Assembly: GCA_028718465.1 (NCBI GenBank) | Contig: JAQULX010000080.1 | Coordinates: 1-9,562, forward strand | DNA: 9,562 bases | Direction of reading: 5' to 3' | DNA from: Dehalococcoidales bacterium | Lineage (GTDB): Bacteria; Chloroflexota; Dehalococcoidia; Dehalococcoidales; UBA3254 | Shown: piece after piece, positions 6,025 through 9,562 of the stretch | How positions within the stretch are numbered: position 1 is the stretch's first letter | Layout: the number at the start of each line of letters is the position of its first letter | The notes under the pieces: generated by a model | Seen by the model: the letters and a program-made list of their open reading frames with translations, nothing else | Told to the model about the DNA's origin: nothing | Database searches by the model: none | Made by a program: the position numbers and the translations under genes

Positions 6025-6053
6025 TTCAATCTGCCGGTCCGAAAAGATATAAT
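6025..6053 (+). promoter_or_regulatory. Candidate sigma-70 promoter for the nitroreductase gene
   Basis: A perfect TATAAT (6048-6053) lies 17 bases after TTCAAT (6025-6030, three of six matches to -35). It sits in the 128-base gap after the acetyltransferase, and transcription would start near 6060, about 65 bases before the GTG start. A 7-base inverted repeat, TATCTTT (6020-6026) with AAAGATA (6043-6049), overlaps both boxes and could be an operator. Confidence 0.45.
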
Positions 6054-6124
6054 GACAAGTAGAGCGATTTCAATGACAGATTTAGCTTCAGAAAAAGAGC
6101 ATTGATCTTTTGAGGGGGCTGGCG

Positions 6125-6760
6125 GTGGTCGATAATCAGAAGGTAAAAATCCAGTTGCCTTCCCCGTTTTTAACCGGCGGACTGTCGTTAACCGAAGCGA
6201 TATCCCAGCGCCGTTCCATACGCAGTTTCTCTGCTTCCCCAATACAGCTATTCCAGTTGTCCCAGATACTCTGGGCAGCCCAGGGCACCACGCGTTCCTC
6301 AGGTAGATTGAGAGCCATTCCTTCAGCCGGCGCAGCTTTCCCGCTGGAAATATATGCGGTTATCGGTGAAACCGGCGTAGAGGATATGGAAAGGGGGGTC
6401 TATCACTACGAAATGGAAGACCACGCCTCAATCCCGCACATACAAGAAGATATTCGTTCTGAACTGGCCGGTGCGGCCATGGGCCAGGACTATATTGCAG
6501 TGGCCCCGGTTAGCCTGGTGATATGCGCCCTCTATGATAAAACATTTATCAAATATAATGTCCGCGGAGAAAGATATGTCTTCATGGAAGTGGGACACGC
6601 CGGGCAAAATATCTATCTCCAGGCTACTGCGTTTGGGCTGGGGACAGTCGCTGTCGGCGCTTTCCGGGATGATAGCGTGAGGGCCTTGCTACAGCTCAGG
6701 CCAAACATTAAGCCTTTATATATTATGCCGGTAGGGAAACCGGCGCAGGTCGTTGTCTGA
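6125..6760 (+). CDS. SagB/ThcOx-type nitroreductase-family flavoprotein
   Basis: A 211-residue FMN-dependent oxidoreductase of the SagB/ThcOx branch of the nitroreductase superfamily. Key features: SQRRSIRSF (27-35, FMN phosphate binding), LSQILWAAQG (45-54), PSAGAAFPLEIY (66-77), GVYHYEM, a Lys/Arg-rich stretch before ERYVFMEVGHAGQNIYLQATAFGLG, and GAF plus MPVGKP near the end. These match standalone SagB-type enzymes, which use FMN to oxidise or reduce small organic substrates. GTG 6125 is preferred: GAGGGGG (6112-6118) is six bases upstream. A TTG at 6110 in the same frame would overlap that ribosome site. No signal peptide or lipobox is seen, so it is probably cytosolic. There is no YcaO, McbC partner or precursor peptide nearby, so a RiPP azoline-oxidase role is not indicated. 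It follows the acetyltransferase by 128 bases with its own candidate promoter. Confidence 0.9.
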   Translation: MVDNQKVKIQLPSPFLTGGLSLTEAISQRRSIRSFSASPIQLFQLSQILWAAQGTTRSSGRLRAIPSAGAAFPLEIYAVIGETGVEDMERGVYHYEMEDHASIPHIQEDIRSELAGAAMGQDYIAVAPVSLVICALYDKTFIKYNVRGERYVFMEVGHAGQNIYLQATAFGLGTVAVGAFRDDSVRALLQLRPNIKPLYIMPVGKPAQVVV

Positions 6761-6781
6761 CGCCTTGTCCTGGTCTCACCT

Positions 6782-6802
6782 GAAGGATGAAAAGCCTTCT
6801 TT
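6782..6802 (+). terminator. Weak candidate terminator after the nitroreductase gene
   Basis: GAAGG (6782-6786) and CCTTC (6795-6799) form a 5-bp stem with an 8-base loop, followed by TTTC. It lies 21 bases past the nitroreductase stop. The stem is short and the T run only three bases, so termination is uncertain. The rest of 6803-6961 shows no convincing gene; the 70-codon frame from 6787 begins inside this hairpin and looks spurious. Confidence 0.33.
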
Positions 6803-6961
6803 CCTGCAAGCCAGGGCCATTTACTTTCTCTCACGATCAAACCGGCGAAAGCCGCCGCCATCCGGAGAACTGCCATGCTGAAGTCCTTCGCAAAAAGATG
6901 AAGCGTCAGGGTAGAGGTAATACTTCATTAGAAAGTGAATTACCCTGTCCGGCAAGCCGCA

Positions 6962-6988
6962 TTGACGGAAAGAGGAAAAAACTATTAA
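6962..6988 (+). promoter_or_regulatory. Candidate promoter for the FmdB/DUF763 operon
   Basis: TTGACG (6962-6967, five of six) is followed after 15 bases by TATTAA (6983-6988, four of six). A 16- or 17-base spacing gives ATTAAA or TTAAAC instead. Transcription would begin about 15-20 bases before the FmdB ATG, leaving a very short leader that contains GAGGTG. The spacing is slightly short for sigma-70. Confidence 0.35.
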
Positions 6989-7011
6989 ACTGGGCATAGA
7001 GAGGTGAATAT

Positions 7012-7248
7012 ATGCCCATTTACGAGTTTAAATGCAATAGCTGTTCTCACAAGTTTGAGCTAATGCGCCCGTTTAGCAGGTCCAGCGAAGGAGCGGAATG
7101 CCCGCGTTGCCGACAGAAATCCGACAGGATAATTTCAACATGCTATTCCATGTCTACCAGTGAAGGAGGAATACCTCAGCCTATCGGCGGCAGTGGTTCC
7201 TCCTGCTCTTCATGTAGCTCCGGGAATTGCAGCACCTGCGGACACTAA
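7012..7248 (+). CDS. FmdB-family zinc-ribbon protein
   Basis: A 78-residue FmdB-type zinc ribbon. It starts MPIYEFKCNSC, the family signature, and has two CxxC knuckles (Cys8/Cys11 and Cys30/Cys33) that should bind one zinc. The tail is rich in Gly, Ser and Cys (SSCSSCSSGNCSTCGH), as in many family members, and could bind further metal or be flexible. FmdB was named as a putative regulator of the formamidase operon, but most members have no proven role and may act in nucleic-acid or protein contacts. The start has AGGTG five bases upstream. It is 13 bases from the DUF763 gene and surely co-transcribed with it. Family assignment is firm; function is uncertain. Confidence 0.92.
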   Translation: MPIYEFKCNSCSHKFELMRPFSRSSEGAECPRCRQKSDRIISTCYSMSTSEGGIPQPIGGSGSSCSSCSSGNCSTCGH

Positions 7249-7261
7249 ATGAGGCGCCCGA

Positions 7262-8356
7262 ATGGCACCTGAAAGCGGCGCCGGCCGGACCGGCATTGCT
7301 TATTTGCCTTTACACGGAGGCAAAGCGCCCCCATGGCTGTTCAGCCGCATGGTCAAACTGTCCCGGGAAATCACCATCGCCATCATCGAGGAATACGGTC
7401 CGCAGGAAATACTCAGACGTCTGTCCAATCCGTTCTGGTTCCAGGCTTTCGGCTGCGTGCTGGGGTTCGACTGGCACAGCAGCGGAGTAACCACAACCCT
7501 CTGCGGAGCACTGAAAGAAGGTCTGCGGGGGATAGAAAAAGACCTGGGACTGTTCGTGGCCGGAGGCAAAGGAAAGAGTTCACGGGAAACACCCCTGGAT
7601 ATTCAGCGCTGGGGGGAAAAGATTTCCCTGGACCCGGCCCCTCTGGTCTACGCCAGCCGCATGGCTGCCAAAGTAGACACTTCGGCGGTACAGGACGGCT
7701 ACCAGCTTTACCATCATACCTTGATTTTCACCCGGAAAGGTGACTGGGCGGTCGTCCAGCAGGGAATGAACGAAACCAGCCGCTATGCCCGCCGCTACCA
7801 CTGGCTGAGCGAAGGCGTCACCGACTTCGTTAATGAGCCGCACGCCGCGATACTATCTGAAACCCGCGGTCAGGCATTGAACCTGGTAGCCGGCGAAAGC
7901 CAGCCCGCCAGAAAGACCATTTCCGAAATAGCTGTCCAACAGAAACCGGAAAGTACAATCCGCGATCTCAAGAAACTACAGACCCTGGAGCTGCCGCGCC
8001 GACATCAGATCGAGGTAAAAGACCTCCATCCGGACAGTCTGACCAAAATCCTGTTGAGCGCCTATGACCGGCAGCCGCAGGATTTTGAGCGCCTGCTGAG
8101 CTTGCAGGGAGTAGGCCCTAAAACCATCCGCGCCTTGAGCCTGATCGCAGAAATCATCCACGGCGTGGCTCCCAGCTACCGCGACCCCGCCCGCTACAGC
8201 TTCGCCCATGGAGGAAAAGACGGCATTCCTTATCCCGTAGACCGGCAAAACTACGACCGGTCGATTGAGATACTGGCCCGGTCCATCAACCGTGCCAGGC
8301 TGACAGTCACCGAGAAGAGGGATGTGCTGGCGCGGCTGCAAAGGCTGGGCAGATAA
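7262..8356 (+). CDS. DUF763 protein with a helix-hairpin-helix motif
   Basis: A 364-residue member of the DUF763 family, found in archaea and a range of thermophilic and anaerobic bacteria. The diagnostic N-terminus GIAYLPLHGGKAPPWLF (residues 11-27) is clear, as are CVLGFDWHSSG and the central region with WAVVQQGMN and ARRYHWLS. Near the C-terminus LQGVGPKTIRALSLIAE (about 281-297) is a helix-hairpin-helix-like motif of the kind that grips DNA backbones, followed by YSFAHGGKDGIPYPVDR. The family has no established role; the motif suggests nucleic-acid binding, perhaps repair, which is inference. Length is normal for the family (about 360-400). GAGG (7251-7254) sits seven bases before the ATG. 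It is the second gene of the FmdB operon and ends nine bases from the convergent CorA gene, with no good shared terminator. Confidence 0.9.
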   Translation: MAPESGAGRTGIAYLPLHGGKAPPWLFSRMVKLSREITIAIIEEYGPQEILRRLSNPFWFQAFGCVLGFDWHSSGVTTTLCGALKEGLRGIEKDLGLFVAGGKGKSSRETPLDIQRWGEKISLDPAPLVYASRMAAKVDTSAVQDGYQLYHHTLIFTRKGDWAVVQQGMNETSRYARRYHWLSEGVTDFVNEPHAAILSETRGQALNLVAGESQPARKTISEIAVQQKPESTIRDLKKLQTLELPRRHQIEVKDLHPDSLTKILLSAYDRQPQDFERLLSLQGVGPKTIRALSLIAEIIHGVAPSYRDPARYSFAHGGKDGIPYPVDRQNYDRSIEILARSINRARLTVTEKRDVLARLQRLGR

Positions 8357-8365
8357 AATTTGATC

Positions 8366-9505
8366 TTATTTTGACTCGTTCCGGCGGGGCATCCAGCCCA
8401 TCCTTTTCAACCACCACCACATACTGAAGGATGCCCCCACTGTGGAAACAATCATCACTAAAAGAAACCACCATAAATCTTCCGGGCCGATATCGAAAAC
8501 GGTATTCGACAGTATTGTCGCCAGCGTATTGGGTACCAGAACGGCTGTGCCTACGATCGTCAGGTAGGTTATCACCGTAGAAAGGCGGTTATTCAACATC
8601 TGTAGCTGGTTGTTGTAGATGGACTGCATCACTTCCAGCCCGGATGCCAGGACTTCCGACATATGCTCCGCAAGGCCGATCTGGCTTTTCACCTCATCGG
8701 TCATGACGTTGATCATGTCCAGCAGCTTTTCATCATCGCCCATTAGGTCGGCATCACCGTAACGCAGGGCATGGAGAACATCCACGCTGTCCCAGAGCGC
8801 ATTCATATAGGTGATCAGGGCATGCTTCATTTCATAAATCCTGGGAGCCAGTTGAGACCGGTCTGTTTGAGGGGACATAAGGCTCTCATTCAGATCATCG
8901 CCCCTCTCCTCAATCACCCTCAAATGACGGAAGTTGCTGTCGTTATTCGCATCTATGATGCGGCTCAGCAGAATGGTGAGCTTGTCCCCCTCAGGGGCTT
9001 CCAGGGTAATCTTCTTCAGAATGGTATCCGAATATCTCCGCAAACGGATGAAACGCTTGTCCACCAGGCTGACATGAATAGTAAAAACAAAATTCCGGCG
9101 TACCAGTATTAATAGCGGATATGCCTGGACATCGACGCCGCGAATCTGGATGGAAGGTAATCTCATCCACATTTCAGTGTCGAAGTCCTGGTAGCTGAGG
9201 TGAGACTCAGTGGATAGAGAACTGATGAAGGCCTCGCTGAAACCCATCTGGGCAGCCACCATCGGAATGTCTTTGAACGGGTCATCGGAAATAAAGTCCA
9301 CCCAGGATGCCACCGAGCGGTTCATGATCTCCAAAAATGGTATAGGAGAGTCCGCGTCCTGTTTGAAGGTCTTGCCTGAAGGGTACAGACCTACACAGAA
9401 CCAGCGCTTTTGAAAAAGCTCCGGAGAAGCTGCCGGGATGGGCTCCGAATCCTGGGCGGGTACGCGAACCGGGATTGTTTCCCGCACTCGTTCTAATTTC
9501 TTCAT
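8366..9505 (-). CDS. CorA-like divalent-cation transporter lacking GMN
   Basis: A CorA/ZntB-superfamily inner-membrane protein on the minus strand, 379 residues from ATG 9505. A long cytoplasmic domain of alpha/beta and helical character precedes two membrane helices at about residues 309-333 and 346-370. A short basic tail (RRNESK) follows, as in CorA channels, which assemble as pentamers. Where the pore motif GMN should end the first helix, the sequence reads VPNTLATILSN: only an Asn remains, so it may not be a standard Mg2+ channel. The start is uncertain: GAGG eight bases before ATG 9505 supports it, but the frame is open through a TTG at 9547 to the window edge, so a longer protein is possible. 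It converges on the DUF763 gene nine bases away. Family call is firm; ion specificity is not. Confidence 0.85.
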   Translation of the reverse strand: MKKLERVRETIPVRVPAQDSEPIPAASPELFQKRWFCVGLYPSGKTFKQDADSPIPFLEIMNRSVASWVDFISDDPFKDIPMVAAQMGFSEAFISSLSTESHLSYQDFDTEMWMRLPSIQIRGVDVQAYPLLILVRRNFVFTIHVSLVDKRFIRLRRYSDTILKKITLEAPEGDKLTILLSRIIDANNDSNFRHLRVIEERGDDLNESLMSPQTDRSQLAPRIYEMKHALITYMNALWDSVDVLHALRYGDADLMGDDEKLLDMINVMTDEVKSQIGLAEHMSEVLASGLEVMQSIYNNQLQMLNNRLSTVITYLTIVGTAVLVPNTLATILSNTVFDIGPEDLWWFLLVMIVSTVGASFSMWWWLKRMGWMPRRNESK

Positions 9506-9562
9506 TTCCTGCGCCTCGACGCCGGATATTGGACCGTATTTAATCAAACAGGGCCGGTAAAG

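Noticed and set aside
6125..6760. SagB-type oxidase as part of a thiazole/oxazole peptide (RiPP) cluster
   Set aside because: No YcaO cyclodehydratase, E1-like partner or precursor peptide is visible; standalone SagB-like nitroreductases are common.
6787..6999. 70-codon plus-strand frame as a gene
   Set aside because: No ribosome binding site, low-complexity basic composition, and its start lies inside a hairpin after the nitroreductase.
7333..7743. 136-codon plus-strand frame overlapping the DUF763 gene
   Set aside because: It is a shifted frame of a clearly conserved gene and has Arg/Gln/Gly-rich shadow composition.
8357..8370. Bidirectional terminator between the DUF763 and CorA genes
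   Set aside because: AAAAT and ATTTT arms are only 5 bp, all A/T, with an 8-base loop; too weak to call.

Overview
The window looks bacterial: compact, Shine-Dalgarno-led genes of roughly balanced base composition, with ATG starts and one likely GTG start. No rRNA, tRNA, CRISPR array, transposase or integrase is visible. The gene families (MmgE/PrpD, phosphotriesterase-related hydrolase, FmdB zinc ribbon, DUF763) fit an anaerobic or uncultured bacterium, such as a Chloroflexota Dehalococcoidia member or a Peptococcaceae-like Firmicute. That placement is a low-confidence inference; no marker gene settles it.

Left part (1-4116), plus strand, three separately spaced metabolic genes: an SDR-family NAD(P)-dependent oxidoreductase (177-1055), a phosphotriesterase-family metal hydrolase (1486-2547) and an MmgE/PrpD-family lyase (2710-4089). 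The gaps hold candidate promoters, terminators, a dyad and one unrecognised minus-strand reading frame (1134-1385). Oxidoreductase, hydrolase (often lactonase or esterase in this family) and dehydratase/decarboxylase would suit stepwise breakdown of an organic acid, ester or lactone. The substrate cannot be read from the sequence.

Middle part (4117-6802): a structured leader, then a tight plus-strand operon of a cupin (4303-4764), a small protein with an apparent phage-type signature (4776-5171) and an AAC(3)-family acetyltransferase starting on the base after its neighbour's stop codon (5172-5996). A SagB/ThcOx-type nitroreductase (6125-6760) follows behind its own good candidate promoter.

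Right part (6803-9562) looks like ordinary chromosome: an FmdB-type zinc ribbon (7012-7248) in operon with a DUF763 protein (7262-8356), then a convergent minus-strand CorA-like transporter (8366-9505 or longer) that lacks the usual GMN motif. This part is more GC-rich and functionally unrelated to the left, so an accessory/core boundary near 6761-7011 is plausible.

The items most worth a second look are: the phage-type protein coupled to AAC(3); a 12-base motif shared by the leaders of the phosphotriesterase and cupin genes; the CorA lacking GMN; the SDR with an enlarged active-site loop; and the metabolic cluster as a whole. No complete known defence, RiPP or mobile system is present.
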